A DNA stretch of 64,000 bases from JAWRCU01 sp033542235 (GCF_033542235.1 NZ_JAWRCU010000002.1:558001-622000), one strand, 5' to 3'; counted from the first letter of the stretch, positions 1-9,103 are shown. The notes: a model not told the origin generated them from the sequence alone. Numbers and translations: made by a program.

Positions 1-582
1 GACCCGAAGAAGTTCGCGAGTTTTGCCGGCGCGGCGCGCACGCGCGTCGGCGAGGAACTGAACCTCCTCGACCGCGACCGTTTCGAGCTCTGCTGGATCG
101 TCGATTTCCCGTTCTTCGAATGGAACGAGGACGAGAAGAAGATCGATTTCGCGCACAATCCCTTCTCGATGCCGCAAGGCGGGATGGAGGCGCTGATCGA
201 CCAGGATCCGCTGTCGATCAAGGCGTATCAATATGATCTGGTCTGCAACGGCTTCGAGATCGCCTCAGGGGGTATCCGCAACCACCTGCCGGAGACCATG
301 GTAAAAGCCTTCGAGATCGTCGGGCTCTCGCGCGAGCTGGTCGAGGAGCGTTTCGGCGGGCTTTATAGGGCCTTCCAGTATGGGGCGCCCCCGCATGGCG
401 GCATGGCGCCGGGCATCGACCGCATCGTGATGCTGCTTTGCGGCGCAAAGAACCTGCGCGAGATCACCATGTTCCCGATGAACCAGCAGGCGCAGGATCT
501 ACTGATGGGCGCGCCCTCGGAAGCTACCCCCCAGCAACTTCGTGACCTGCATCTCAGGGTCGTGACGCAGAAGAAGGACTGA
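1..582 (+). CDS. aspS: Aspartyl-tRNA synthetase, C-terminal part (cut by left edge)
   Basis: Open from base 1 in frame 1 and ending at TGA 580-582, this encodes the last 193 residues of aspartyl-tRNA synthetase, the cytoplasmic class IIb enzyme that charges tRNA-Asp. The fragment shows FPFFEWNED (residues 36-44), HNPFSMPQ (52-59), the NGFEIASGGIRNH stretch of the active-site region, and class II motif 3 as GGMAPGIDRIVM. That order and spacing is that of bacterial AspRS. The start and the anticodon-binding domain lie left of the window. A strong bidirectional hairpin follows at 655-684. Identification is secure; only the missing N-terminus is unseen. Confidence 0.96.
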   Translation, partial: DPKKFASFAGAARTRVGEELNLLDRDRFELCWIVDFPFFEWNEDEKKIDFAHNPFSMPQGGMEALIDQDPLSIKAYQYDLVCNGFEIASGGIRNHLPETMVKAFEIVGLSRELVEERFGGLYRAFQYGAPPHGGMAPGIDRIVMLLCGAKNLREITMFPMNQQAQDLLMGAPSEATPQQLRDLHLRVVTQKKD

Positions 583-654
583 AGCTTTCGGCTGGCTGAA
601 ATCGCAGCGATTGCGGCTGCGGATCTGGGGTGCCACTTGGCATGACGGTTTGAA

Positions 655-690
655 AAAAGGCCCGGCGCTTGCGCCGGGCCTTTTGACATT
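655..690. terminator. Bidirectional intrinsic terminator between aspS and the convergent gene
   Basis: A GC-rich hairpin has arms 655-668 and 671-684 that are perfect complements. It is flanked by an A-tract on the left and a T-tract on the right (681-684, then ATTTTT further on), so it can end both aspS on the plus strand and the minus-strand gene that stops at 713. Confidence 0.88.
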
Positions 691-712
691 TTTCCCATGC
701 CAACGGCAGGGC

Positions 713-1909
713 TCAATCTTCGTTGGCGCTGACCGATACGGCGAGCGTCTTTGTGAGCTCCTGAGGCTGCCCCGACATTGCACCGGCCATGATAACGGCA
801 AACGGCACCTCGCTGCCCGGCTTTGCCTTGATCTCGATGCTCTTCGGATCGGTCAGATATTTGTTCACGGCCTCGGTCACCTGCTTGGTGAGCTCGGGAT
901 TGTTGAGCTGCATCATCGCAAAGGGCACGATCGCCTTCGCCTGGTTGGCGATGTCCTCAGCCTTCTGGCCCTGCTGCGAGGCAATGAAGTCAAGCGCCTT
1001 CTTCGTCAGAGAGTCGTCGTCCCAACGGATCGAGGCCGAGCCGAAGGTGAGCTGCTGCATCAGCCCGAGCACCGCAAGCCCTTGCGCAGAATTGTCGGCC
1101 CCCGCCGGCTGCGCCGCGATCTGCTTCTGCAGGTCCTTGATGGACTTGATGAAGTCCGGCGTGTAGCCGCCGAGATCGAAGGTCATGCCCAAGGTGCCGG
1201 CATTCTCGACGGACAGATTGTACTTTGAGAGCGCGATATGGCCGTCCTTCGGTTGCCAGGAGCCTGCCATTGTGAGCGAGCCGGCGATCGACTGATAGCC
1301 CAGGGCATCGATCACGGCCTTCGTCTGTGCGTCTTCCGTCTGGGAGAGATCAGCCGAGAACTTCTCGGCGGCGGCCGAAAATTCCAGGGGCTTTCCGTCG
1401 GCGATCGGGGTGATCTCGACATGAAGGTTTTCCAGAGAGGCGAGCGATTTGTCGCCTTTCTTGACCGAGACATTGGCGAGCTTGGCGTCGCTGTACAGCA
1501 TCAGTGAGGCCATGACGTCGTTCGAGTTCTCGGCGGGCAGGACGAGCCCGTTGATCGTCGCTCCACTGATGTCGACCGTCACGCCTTCTTCAGTGGTCGA
1601 ATAGTTGGGAAGCGTCAGCGTGCCGACCCTGTAGCCGCCATTCTCCTCGGTGACGTCGTTCAGTGTGACGTCGCCGAGGTTGACCTTGTCAGGCTTGCCC
1701 TGGGCACCGATCGTCACGCCCTCCAGCACGATCTGGGAGCCGCTCTCGGTAAGGCTCGTCCAGTTGATGTCCGCTCCTTGCTCGGCAACCAACCCCTTCA
1801 GACGTGTGCCGAAGGCGTTGGCGTCGAGCGCATGTGCCGAGGCGACCGGCAGAAGCACGATGACCGTTGTCGCGGCCAGGTGCCGAAATGCGTAACGGTA
1901 TGGTTTCAT
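713..1909 (-). CDS. Exported protein of unknown function
   Basis: A 398-residue protein that I do not recognise beyond its being secreted. The N-terminus (MKPYRYAFRHLAA then a hydrophobic run ending ASAHA) is a classical Sec signal peptide with cleavage near residue 27, so it should be periplasmic or outer-membrane associated. The mature part alternates short beta-type segments (LEGVTIGAQG, LGDVTLNDV, VDISGATINGLV), suggesting a repetitive beta structure. I chose ATG 1909 because AGGGA lies 8 nt upstream; ATG 1915 in the same frame would leave only 2 nt. The open frame continues upstream through the whole antisense strand of parC to 3946, but that extension has no coding character. It is divergent from parC across a 198-bp gap. 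Confidence 0.8.
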   Translation of the reverse strand: MKPYRYAFRHLAATTVIVLLPVASAHALDANAFGTRLKGLVAEQGADINWTSLTESGSQIVLEGVTIGAQGKPDKVNLGDVTLNDVTEENGGYRVGTLTLPNYSTTEEGVTVDISGATINGLVLPAENSNDVMASLMLYSDAKLANVSVKKGDKSLASLENLHVEITPIADGKPLEFSAAAEKFSADLSQTEDAQTKAVIDALGYQSIAGSLTMAGSWQPKDGHIALSKYNLSVENAGTLGMTFDLGGYTPDFIKSIKDLQKQIAAQPAGADNSAQGLAVLGLMQQLTFGSASIRWDDDSLTKKALDFIASQQGQKAEDIANQAKAIVPFAMMQLNNPELTKQVTEAVNKYLTDPKSIEIKAKPGSEVPFAVIMAGAMSGQPQELTKTLAVSVSANED

Positions 1910-2107
1910 GAACATGTTCCCTGAGACTGGTTGCAATCCGTTGCACCTTCTCCTGATCCCGCAAACTGGACCTGAAGATGACGCTCGCCTTGAACAATGG
2001 GCAAAAACCCGGAAAAGGCAATGGCAGCGGATTTGCTCGATTCGCGGCATTGTCAATGCCGACAGCCGCCACTTGCCGCGAATCAGCAGCTCGGCTAGTC
2101 GGAAATC

Positions 2108-4378
2108 ATGGGAAAAGGCCAGAAACCGCCGGAATTCGACAACGGCGACAATATCGAACCCGTCGATCTGAAGAAGGCGCTGGAAGAGCGCTACCTCGCT
2201 TACGCGCTTTCGACCATCATGCACCGGGCGCTGCCCGACGTGCGCGACGGTCTGAAGCCGGTGCATCGCCGTATCATGCATGCGATGCGACTGTTGAGGC
2301 TCAACCCCGATCAGGGCTTCGCCAAATGCGCCCGCATCGTCGGCGAGGTGATGGGCAAATTCCATCCGCATGGCGACCAGGCGATCTATGACGCGCTGGT
2401 GCGTCTCGCGCAGGATTTCTCCTCGCGTTACCCGCTGGTCGACGGCCAGGGCAATTTCGGCAATATCGACGGAGATGCGCCGGCTGCCATGCGCTACACC
2501 GAAGCGCGCATGACCGAGGTGGCGACCGATCTGCTCGAAGGCATCACCGAGGATGCGGTCGACTTCCGCCCGACCTACAATGAGGAGGACGAGGAGCCCG
2601 CTGTCCTGCCCGGCGCCTTCCCGAACCTGCTTGCCAACGGCTCTTCCGGCATCGCGGTCGGCATGGCGACCTCGATCCCGCCGCACAACGCGGCCGAGCT
2701 TTGCACGGCGGCGCTTCTGCTGATCGACGATCCCAAGGCGCCTGTCGAGGCGCTGATGAGCAAGGACGACGAGGATGGGCTTGTGCAGGGCCCCGACTTT
2801 CCGACGGGGGGTGTCGTCGTCGACAGCCGTGAAACGATCCTCGAAGCCTACCGCACCGGGCGCGGCAGCTTCCGCGTTCGGGCGCGCTGGGAGAAGGAAG
2901 ACCAGGGTCGTGGCACCTGGGTCGCTGTAGTCACAGAGATTCCCTACCAGGTCCAGAAATCGCGGCTGATCGAGAAGATCGCCGAGCTGGTGGTCGCCCG
3001 CAAGCTGCCGCTGCTGGAAGACGTGCGCGACGAGAGCGCCGAGGACGTCCGCATCGTGCTGACGCCGAAGAGCCGCACCGTCGATCCTGCGTTGATGATG
3101 GAATCGCTCTTCAAGCTGACCGACCTGGAGAGCCGCATCTCGCTCAACATGAACGTGCTGTCGCGCGGCAAGGTGCCCAACATCCTGTCGCTCAAGAGCG
3201 CGCTCCAGGAATGGCTCGAACACCGCAAGGAAGTGCTTGTTCGCCGCTCTCGGCACCGGCTTGCCGAGATCGAGCGACGGCTCGAGATTCTTGCCGGCTA
3301 CCTGATCGCCTATCTCAATATCGACGAGGTGATCAAAATCATCCGCGAGGAGGATGAGCCGAAAAAGGTGATGATGGAGCGCTTTTCGCTCACCGACAAC
3401 CAGGCGGAAGCCATCCTCAACATGCGGCTGCGCGCCCTGCGCAAGCTGGAGGAAATCGAGATCCGCAAGGAGTTCGACGGCCTCACCGAGGAGAAGAAGC
3501 AGATCGAGGGGCTGCTCGCGTCGAACGCGAAGCAGTGGAAGACCATCCGGTGGGAGGTCGAGCAGGTTCGCAAGAAGTTCGGCCCCGATACCGAGCTCGG
3601 CCGGCGGCGCACGGCCTTCGCCGATGCTCCGGAGCACGACGATGCCGACATCCACCACGCGATGGTGGAAAAGGAGCCGGTCACAGTCGTTGTGTCGGAA
3701 AAGGGCTGGCTGCGCGCCATGAAGGGCCATCTCACCGATTTCTCGGTGCTGGCCTTCAAGGAGGGCGACGGCCTGAAGCTCGCTTTCCACGCTCAGACGA
3801 CGGACAAGATCCTGGTCTTCACCACCGGCGGCAAGTTCTACACCATCGGCGCCGACCGGCTCCCGGGTGGGCGAGGCCATGGCGAGCCGATCCGCATCAT
3901 GGTCGACATGGAGAACGATCAGGACATCGTCACCGCGTTTGTCCACGCGCCGGGCCGCAAGCTGCTGCTCGCCTCACATGACGGCAATGGCTTCATCGTG
4001 CCGGAAGCCGAGGTGGTCGCCAACACGAGGAAGGGCAAGCAGGTCATGAACGTGCGAGCGCCGGACGAGGCGGTGCGCTGCGTGTTCGTCGCCGGCGATC
4101 ACGTGGCCGTGGTCGGCGACAACCGCAAGATGGTAGTCTTCCCGCTTGCCGAAGTGCCGGAGATGACGCGTGGCAAGGGCGTGCGGCTGCAGAAGTACAA
4201 GGATGGCAGGCTGCTCGACATCAAGACGTTCGAGATGTCGGCGGGCCTCTCCTGGCAGGATTCGGCCGACCGCACCTTCGTCAAGTCGCGCGAGGAGCTG
4301 ACCGAATGGATCAGCGCCCGGGCCGCGGCTGGTCGCCTCGTCCCGAAAGGCTTCCCGCGCACGGGCAAGTTCGGATAG
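2108..4378 (+). CDS. parC: DNA topoisomerase IV subunit A
   Basis: A 756-residue type IIA topoisomerase A subunit that, with ParE, decatenates daughter chromosomes. The breakage-reunion domain is clear: the N-terminal LEERYLAYALSTIMHRALPD run, the HPHGD motif at residues 86-90, and the catalytic tyrosine Y130 in AAMRYTEARM. The GyrA box (QRRGGKG-like motif) of gyrase is absent from the C-terminal part, which carries only a few beta-pinwheel blades (for example TTGGKFYTIGADRLPGGRGHG). Both points and the length favour ParC over GyrA. The quinolone-region residue matching E. coli ParC Ser80 is Q91 here, and the acidic position matching Glu84 is D95. GGAA sits a few bases before ATG 2108. Confidence 0.95.
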   Translation: MGKGQKPPEFDNGDNIEPVDLKKALEERYLAYALSTIMHRALPDVRDGLKPVHRRIMHAMRLLRLNPDQGFAKCARIVGEVMGKFHPHGDQAIYDALVRLAQDFSSRYPLVDGQGNFGNIDGDAPAAMRYTEARMTEVATDLLEGITEDAVDFRPTYNEEDEEPAVLPGAFPNLLANGSSGIAVGMATSIPPHNAAELCTAALLLIDDPKAPVEALMSKDDEDGLVQGPDFPTGGVVVDSRETILEAYRTGRGSFRVRARWEKEDQGRGTWVAVVTEIPYQVQKSRLIEKIAELVVARKLPLLEDVRDESAEDVRIVLTPKSRTVDPALMMESLFKLTDLESRISLNMNVLSRGKVPNILSLKSALQEWLEHRKEVLVRRSRHRLAEIERRLEILAGYLIAYLNIDEVIKIIREEDEPKKVMMERFSLTDNQAEAILNMRLRALRKLEEIEIRKEFDGLTEEKKQIEGLLASNAKQWKTIRWEVEQVRKKFGPDTELGRRRTAFADAPEHDDADIHHAMVEKEPVTVVVSEKGWLRAMKGHLTDFSVLAFKEGDGLKLAFHAQTTDKILVFTTGGKFYTIGADRLPGGRGHGEPIRIMVDMENDQDIVTAFVHAPGRKLLLASHDGNGFIVPEAEVVANTRKGKQVMNVRAPDEAVRCVFVAGDHVAVVGDNRKMVVFPLAEVPEMTRGKGVRLQKYKDGRLLDIKTFEMSAGLSWQDSADRTFVKSREELTEWISARAAAGRLVPKGFPRTGKFG

Positions 4379-4574
4379 CAGGCCACAAGCAACTCTGCGC
4401 TTCTGGCCTCGAGCCTGAAAGATGCGCGGCAATGTCATCAAACCGATGAGAATGAAGGAGCTGTTACATTCGGGTGAAGTGCAGCGAGGTCAAGCAGCGC
4501 TGTCCTGAAACAAGATTGTGAGACCCTGAGCTGCTTTGGTCGTGGCGATCGGAGCAATTCAAGGAGGAACGACA

Positions 4575-4772
4575 ATGAGACCGACGGAAATTGCAGGCAT
4601 GATGTTTCGGCTGGCGCAAAACAACAATGCTCCGGCGGCCGGCAACATGCCCGATGGGTTGCAGAATACGCTCAACTTCATGATTCAGGGCCTGGACGCG
4701 ATGAACACGGGCCTGCGCGCCACCTATATGAAACTCGAAGAAATTGAGCGGCTGCTGAAAGCGAGACACTGA
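4575..4772 (+). CDS. Small protein of unknown function (65 aa)
   Basis: A 65-residue protein beginning MRPTEIAGMMFRLAQ. ATG 4575 is chosen because a very strong Shine-Dalgarno (AAGGAGG, 4561-4567) lies 7 nt upstream; an in-frame GTG at 4536 has none. The sequence has an N-terminal helix, a short Asn/Pro-rich linker (NNNAPAAGNMPDG) and a second amphipathic helix ending in LKARH, with no signal peptide or membrane segment. It resembles no family I can name. It lies 196 bp after parC with its own leader, so it is probably transcribed separately and converges on the DUF72 gene. Confidence 0.68.
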   Translation: MRPTEIAGMMFRLAQNNNAPAAGNMPDGLQNTLNFMIQGLDAMNTGLRATYMKLEEIERLLKARH

Positions 4773-4800
4773 AAATCGCATAGGAGCGGAAGAGGGCTCC

Positions 4801-5607
4801 TCAACCATCCACCCGCTTCATCAGCGCCATAGCGCCAAATGGAGCGCGGACCTTACCCTCCGTGATGAAATAGACGAAGACGTCGCGCGGCTTGACCTCG
4901 GCCTCGCTCGACGGATCGGCACGCGGCAGGTCAGCCGGCACCTTGCCTTCGGCCCAGATCTTCACGCGGCTGGCCCATTCATCCAGCGCCTTTGGGGTGT
5001 AGCAGTCCAGGTTATCATCCTTGCCGGCCTGAAGCCTTGCGTAGACGAAATCCCCAGCAACATCGGCGATCGCCCGATAGGTGGCGTGGTCGGCGTAAAC
5101 GACCGGGACTTGGTATTTCCGAAGCAGCGCGACGAATTCGGGTACCGCAAAGGAATCGTGCCGGACCTCGAGCACGTGACGCAGCTTCACGCCGTCCTGC
5201 TTGTCCGGCAGCAGCTTGAGGAAGGCTTCGATGTCCTCTTGATCGAACTTCTTGAACGGTGCGAGCTGCCACAGGATCGGGCCGAGCTTTTCGCCGAGCT
5301 CGACGATGCCTGACCCGAGGAAGTGGCTAATGCCATCCCCGGCTTCGGCGAGCACCTTTCGATTGGTCACGAAGCGGTGTCCCTTGAGCGAGTAGACGAA
5401 CCCGTCCGGTGCTTCTTTTGCCCATTTGGCAAAGGTCGCGGGCCGCATTGTCGAATAGAAGGTTCCGTTGACCTCTATGGTCGGGACTTGCTGGCTCGCA
5501 TATTGCAACTGCCTGGCCTTCGGCAGGTCCTCCGGATAGAAGGAGCTGTCCCAAGGCTCGAAAGTCCACCCGCCCATGCCGGCGCGGATTTTTCCCCTTC
5601 CCGCCAT
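4801..5607 (-). CDS. DUF72 family protein (YecE-like)
   Basis: A 268-residue cytoplasmic TIM-barrel protein of the DUF72 family, whose biochemical role is not established. Features typical of the family are the N-terminal GMGGWTFEPWDSSFYP, the EVNGTFYSTMRPATFAKWAKEAP segment, LGPILWQLAP, the LEVRHDSF motif, and the late DVFVYFITEGKVRAP stretch. A GGAG lies about 10 nt before ATG 5607. It stands alone, converging with the 65-residue protein gene. Family assignment is firm, function unknown. Confidence 0.9.
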   Translation of the reverse strand: MAGRGKIRAGMGGWTFEPWDSSFYPEDLPKARQLQYASQQVPTIEVNGTFYSTMRPATFAKWAKEAPDGFVYSLKGHRFVTNRKVLAEAGDGISHFLGSGIVELGEKLGPILWQLAPFKKFDQEDIEAFLKLLPDKQDGVKLRHVLEVRHDSFAVPEFVALLRKYQVPVVYADHATYRAIADVAGDFVYARLQAGKDDNLDCYTPKALDEWASRVKIWAEGKVPADLPRADPSSEAEVKPRDVFVYFITEGKVRAPFGAMALMKRVDG

Positions 5608-5909
5608 ATCTGATAGCTCTCCTCATGCCTGTCTCGGAGCGGCGAAGGTATCATCGGGAGGCCGAGGGCGTCACCCGAAATGCCCTTCCGGGCTCTTTCT
5701 CCTGACAGGAGCACGTCCAGTGATCGATGAATCGATTGTGGTGTGACGGCGGCGTGATGTCCTGGTTCAACGTCCACTACAAATGGAGGTGGACGACGGC
5801 CAGCTCGATCTCGATCCGGCAATCTAGCGGACGCAATTGCTAGTTTCCTGCTAGGCGCCGCTTGGTCAACCGCTGGCGTCGAAGTGCTCAGGGCACAAAT
5901 GTCCGGCCT
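5608..5909. other. Intergenic stretch without a recognisable gene
   Basis: About 300 bases between two minus-strand genes. Short frames cross it but none has a ribosome binding site together with protein-like composition. The only structure noticed is ATCGAT repeated around 5722-5735 (ATCGATGAATCGAT). It presumably holds the promoter of the DUF72 gene. Confidence 0.5.
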
Positions 5910-6815
5910 CTATTTCCCATCCGACGAAGGTAGCTGAAACTCGGCAAGAAATGAAACGAACGTCGGGGACGAGGCAATGGCAGGTCGGGTGATGATGTCG
6001 ATCCGGCGCCGCAAGGCAGGCCCGGAAGCGGTGCGAACGGTAACACCGGTATCGGGGTATAGCTCCAGGGCCATGGCTGGAACGAAGCTCATCCCTATGC
6101 CTGCGGACACCATACGCAGCAAAAGGTCGTAGTCGTCGATGGAATGTGTAATGCGGGGAGCGTACCCGGCGAGAGCACAAGCGCGGCTGGTCAAATCATA
6201 GCCACCCGGTCCGCGTGAACCACCAATCCAGTCGCGATCGGCCAGTTCTGTCAAATCGACGATCGCTGGCATGGAATGGAGGCTGGCGGGCAACGCGAGC
6301 AGCACAGGTTCCTCGCGCAGCTTATGCGAGACGAAGCTCGGGTCGACCGGCCTCGGCACGAGGCTATGTGAGTAGATGATGGCGGCATCGCACCGCCCAA
6401 TGCGAACAGCGTCGACTGCGTCTTCTGGCTCGAGTTCGTGTACCACCACATGCAAATCGGGGTGACACTTCCGAATCCGAACCAGCGCCGGCAATACGTG
6501 TGCTTTTGCGAACGTACCGAAACAACCGATTTTCAATGTTCCGCGTGGCTGCGTCGAGACGCCGCCCATATCAAGTTGGGCCGCCTCGACCGCGTTCAAA
6601 ATCGTTTCGGCGTGCGCAGCAAGGCGCATGCCAGCAGCCGTGAGTTTGACCCGCCTGCCGGTTGGCTCGATTAGCGCAACGCCCGCTTCGCTCTCGAGCG
6701 TGGCAAGTTGCTGCGACACTGCCGAAGGGGTCAGCCGGCTTGCGGCTGCCACAGCAGTCATCGTTCCTCTGTGGGACAGCTCACGCAGGAGCCTGAGGCG
6801 GGCGAGATCAAACAT
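5910..6815 (-). CDS. LysR-family transcriptional regulator
   Basis: A 301-residue LysR-type regulator. Residues 1-60 form the winged helix-turn-helix (MFDLARLRLLRELS, then TAVAAASRLTPSAVSQQLATLESE), with RRVKLTAAG as the wing. From about residue 90 follows the periplasmic-binding-like effector domain (LKIGCFGTFAKAHVLPALVRI). GGAG lies 7 nt before ATG 6815. It is divergent from the DUF1579-like gene at 7066, the usual arrangement for a LysR protein and its target, and an inverted repeat lies between them at 6861-6889. The effector is unknown. Confidence 0.93.
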   Translation of the reverse strand: MFDLARLRLLRELSHRGTMTAVAAASRLTPSAVSQQLATLESEAGVALIEPTGRRVKLTAAGMRLAAHAETILNAVEAAQLDMGGVSTQPRGTLKIGCFGTFAKAHVLPALVRIRKCHPDLHVVVHELEPEDAVDAVRIGRCDAAIIYSHSLVPRPVDPSFVSHKLREEPVLLALPASLHSMPAIVDLTELADRDWIGGSRGPGGYDLTSRACALAGYAPRITHSIDDYDLLLRMVSAGIGMSFVPAMALELYPDTGVTVRTASGPALRRRIDIITRPAIASSPTFVSFLAEFQLPSSDGK

Positions 6816-6860
6816 TAAGCTCCGCTTATCATAAGCGTCATGACTTTGAAATGGACCTAA

Positions 6861-6889
6861 ACAAATGGGGAAGGTAGATATCCATTTGT
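6861..6889. promoter_or_regulatory. Inverted repeat in LysR divergent promoter region
   Basis: ACAAATGG (6861-6868) is repeated inverted as CCATTTGT (6882-6889) with 13 bases between, 46 bp upstream of the lysR start. LysR-type regulators usually bind dyads in this position, so it is a candidate operator; the sequence alone does not prove it. Confidence 0.4.
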
Positions 6890-7065
6890 AGAACTACGAT
6901 CGCCAAGCTCACTGCCGGGGTGGGCGAAGCTCCTCAAGGAAATGGCGGGCATGATGGTGAAGACCAATGGGATTGTCGTCCGGGCACCAGCATGAGCCTG
7001 GAAACGGGGCGCAAACCACAAACGGACGGCTCTCGCTCCAGCTCGATTGACTAGAAGGACTTCTG

Positions 7066-7527
7066 ATGACGGTCGAACATGACTTCGATTTTCTGCACCG
7101 GGACTGGAATGTCCGGCATCGCAAGCTGACAACCAGGCTTGCCGGGGCGAACGACTGGTATGAATTCGACGGCACAAGCTCGACGCGGCCGATTATGGCC
7201 GGACACGGTAACATCGAAGACAACTTTATCGACGACCCTAATGGCGCGTACCGGGCAGCGGCCTTGCGCGCGTTCGAGAGTGACACCGGCCTTTGGCGCA
7301 TATGGTGGCTTGACCTGCGCTCCCCCTCGGAAATTGGCGCTCCGGTAGTGGGCAGATTCGAGGGAGATAGAGGCGAGTTCATCGCCGACGATCGTTGGAA
7401 CGGGACACCAATAAAGGTGCGTTTCGTATGGCTCAAGAACGCCGGCGCTGGCCCCCTGTGGGAACAGTCGTTCTCGTCAGACGGGGGGAAAACGTGGGAA
7501 CAGAATTGGTCAATGCAGTTTAGATGA
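7066..7527 (+). CDS. DUF1579-like protein
   Basis: A 153-residue soluble protein. FDFLHRDWNVRHRKL near the start, GLWRIWWLDLR in the middle, and FSSDGGKTWEQNWSMQF at the end match the pattern of DUF1579-type proteins, predicted beta-barrel proteins of unknown function. There is no signal peptide. AAGGAC lies just upstream of ATG 7066. It is divergent from the LysR gene and 60 bp ahead of the SnoaL-like gene, so the two plus-strand genes may be co-transcribed under LysR control (inference from arrangement). Confidence 0.78.
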   Translation: MTVEHDFDFLHRDWNVRHRKLTTRLAGANDWYEFDGTSSTRPIMAGHGNIEDNFIDDPNGAYRAAALRAFESDTGLWRIWWLDLRSPSEIGAPVVGRFEGDRGEFIADDRWNGTPIKVRFVWLKNAGAGPLWEQSFSSDGGKTWEQNWSMQFR

Positions 7528-7587
7528 CAAGGCATCGAGCCAAGCGACGAGAGCTCGGTTCATTCTTCAATCCGAGGCCTTTCAACC

Positions 7588-8019
7588 ATGACATCTGTCG
7601 ATGATAAGCGCATCCAAACGTTCTTCGATGCGTATGCTGCGGCATCCTTGGCTGGAGATGCGGAGGCCGTCAGTATCGCGTATTTTTCGACCTATATCGA
7701 AGCCGCCCCCTCGACCGTGGAGGTGTTCCACGTTGACGCGGAATACAAGCGGGCACTCAAGACCAAGGCTGAGGCGATGAGCAGGCTGGGGCTGGCTCAG
7801 TCGGCGATCAAGGTCATCGGCACGACGCCGCTTGCGCCAAATCACCTTCTGGTGGAAGCGAAATGGCGGCTGCGCTTCGCGCCAGAGGGCAAAAAAGCCG
7901 CCGAAGCGACCTTCCGAACTAGCTATGTCGTGCGCCGGGAAGATGACGATCTGAAGATACTCCTGGCACTCTCGCATGAGGATGAGGAGAAGGCTTTGCA
8001 AGAGCTCGAGCTGGCCTGA
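7588..8019 (+). CDS. SnoaL/NTF2-like fold protein
   Basis: A 143-residue cytoplasmic protein. The start (RIQTFFDAYAAASLAGDAEAVSIAYFSTYIEAAPS) has the helix-rich opening of the SnoaL/NTF2-like fold, and the following strands (LLVEAKWRLRFA, ATFRTSYVVRRED, LKILLALSHED) complete the cone-shaped sheet. Members are small-molecule binding proteins or enzymes with many substrates; none can be assigned here. It follows the DUF1579-like gene on the same strand and converges on the DUF302 gene. Confidence 0.7.
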   Translation: MTSVDDKRIQTFFDAYAAASLAGDAEAVSIAYFSTYIEAAPSTVEVFHVDAEYKRALKTKAEAMSRLGLAQSAIKVIGTTPLAPNHLLVEAKWRLRFAPEGKKAAEATFRTSYVVRREDDDLKILLALSHEDEEKALQELELA

Positions 8020-8069
8020 TCCGAGTGTGCGGAGAAAAGCAAAAGGGCGAGCCGGCCTAGAGGTGTCCT

Positions 8070-8477
8070 TCAGTGCCGACTTCCCGCGGCAGCCGTGATG
8101 ACCTTCTCCATGCCGACGGCGATCGCCTTGACGGCCTGATCGCTCTTTTCTTCGAGGCCGTGACGCTCGGCGATCCAATGCGGATCATTGTAAGAGAGCC
8201 ACACCTTGCCGTCTTCATCCTCCCAGGCCAGCGCCTTGACCGGCAGGTCGATACCGCAAATCTGCCGGTCCTGCATCAGCGGCGTACCGCCTTTCGGATT
8301 GCCGAAGATCAAGAGCTCTGTCGGCCTCAGCACCATGCCGGCATCTCGTGCGCCAGCCTGGTGATCGATGCGGGCGAAGACGAGAAGCCCAGCGCCCTGA
8401 ACGGCCTTAGCCAATCGATCGATGGTTTCCTTGACGCCGAAACGGCTCTCGACGGTGATTATGCCGGAGGTGGACAT
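8070..8477 (-). CDS. DUF302 domain protein
   Basis: A 135-residue protein with a full DUF302 domain: VESRFGVKETIDRLAKAVQ at the N-terminus, ARIDHQAGARDAGMVLRPTELLIFGNPKGGTPLM in the middle, and VWLSYNDPHWIAERHGL toward the end. There is no signal peptide, so it is probably cytoplasmic. Function in the family is not established. It lies 44 nt after the VOC gene on the same strand and is likely its operon partner. Confidence 0.88.
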   Translation of the reverse strand: MSTSGIITVESRFGVKETIDRLAKAVQGAGLLVFARIDHQAGARDAGMVLRPTELLIFGNPKGGTPLMQDRQICGIDLPVKALAWEDEDGKVWLSYNDPHWIAERHGLEEKSDQAVKAIAVGMEKVITAAAGSRH

Positions 8478-8521
8478 CGACGCGCTACCCTTAATTCCTG
8501 GCTATGCACGGGAAACGGCCA

Positions 8522-8944
8522 TCAACCTTCCCGCATCGAGGGGGTGAAGGTCACGCCGGCAAGAAGGCCTTCCGAGGACAGGAGTCGACTGACCGTCTGG
8601 CCCCACGGTTCCTTCTTGTTCCTGACGAGCATCCGGTAGCCCCGCTCCTCGAGTGCCGCTGTAGCCGTTTCGACGCTGTCCACCTCAAACTCGATCCATG
8701 CCTGAGGTGCCGGAATCTCGTCAGGCCAGGAGGTGCTGCCGAAACAGGATCGCGCGGCTTGTGAAAGGGGCCAAAGGGCAAAACTTCTGGCGCCCTGAAG
8801 CGCTTCCGTGTGGAGATAGCCGTCGGATTCCTCTCTGAAAGCGATTCCGAGATCTTCGGCATAAAGCTTCCGGCTTGCAGCATCGCGAACGATTGGACCG
8901 AATCCGGCGATGAATAGAACCTTCAAGACACCCGTGTCTTGCAT
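8522..8944 (-). CDS. VOC (glyoxalase/bleomycin-resistance) family protein
   Basis: A 140-residue vicinal-oxygen-chelate superfamily protein. It has two beta-alpha-beta-beta-beta modules: RDAASRKLYAEDLGIAFRE in the first, and VDSVETATAALEERGYRMLVRNKKEPWGQTVSRLLSSEGLLAGVTF in the second. The PWGQT motif and the terminal SS-EG-L element are characteristic. Substrate is unknown. GGAGGAG lies directly before ATG 8944. It is the promoter-proximal gene of a two-gene unit with the DUF302 protein. Confidence 0.85.
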   Translation of the reverse strand: MQDTGVLKVLFIAGFGPIVRDAASRKLYAEDLGIAFREESDGYLHTEALQGARSFALWPLSQAARSCFGSTSWPDEIPAPQAWIEFEVDSVETATAALEERGYRMLVRNKKEPWGQTVSRLLSSEGLLAGVTFTPSMREG

Positions 8945-9103
8945 GTTCTCCTCCTATCGCTTTGGAGAACGAGAAAGGCCGTCCATCGAATGAAGACAAC
9001 GGTCCCGTCCTCGGATACCCTCCGGTGATCTCACTCCGCCCGAATTCCGAGCGACCTCATTTAAGAGTCGGTGGTGGCACCGGCGCCGGTTGTTTCGGCT
9101 CGT

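Noticed and set aside
1910..3946. Upstream extension of the minus-strand gene at 713, open through the whole antisense strand of parC
   Set aside because: The text is rich in Arg, Asp and His, typical of the shadow of a high-GC gene. The signal peptide and ribosome site place the real start at 1909.
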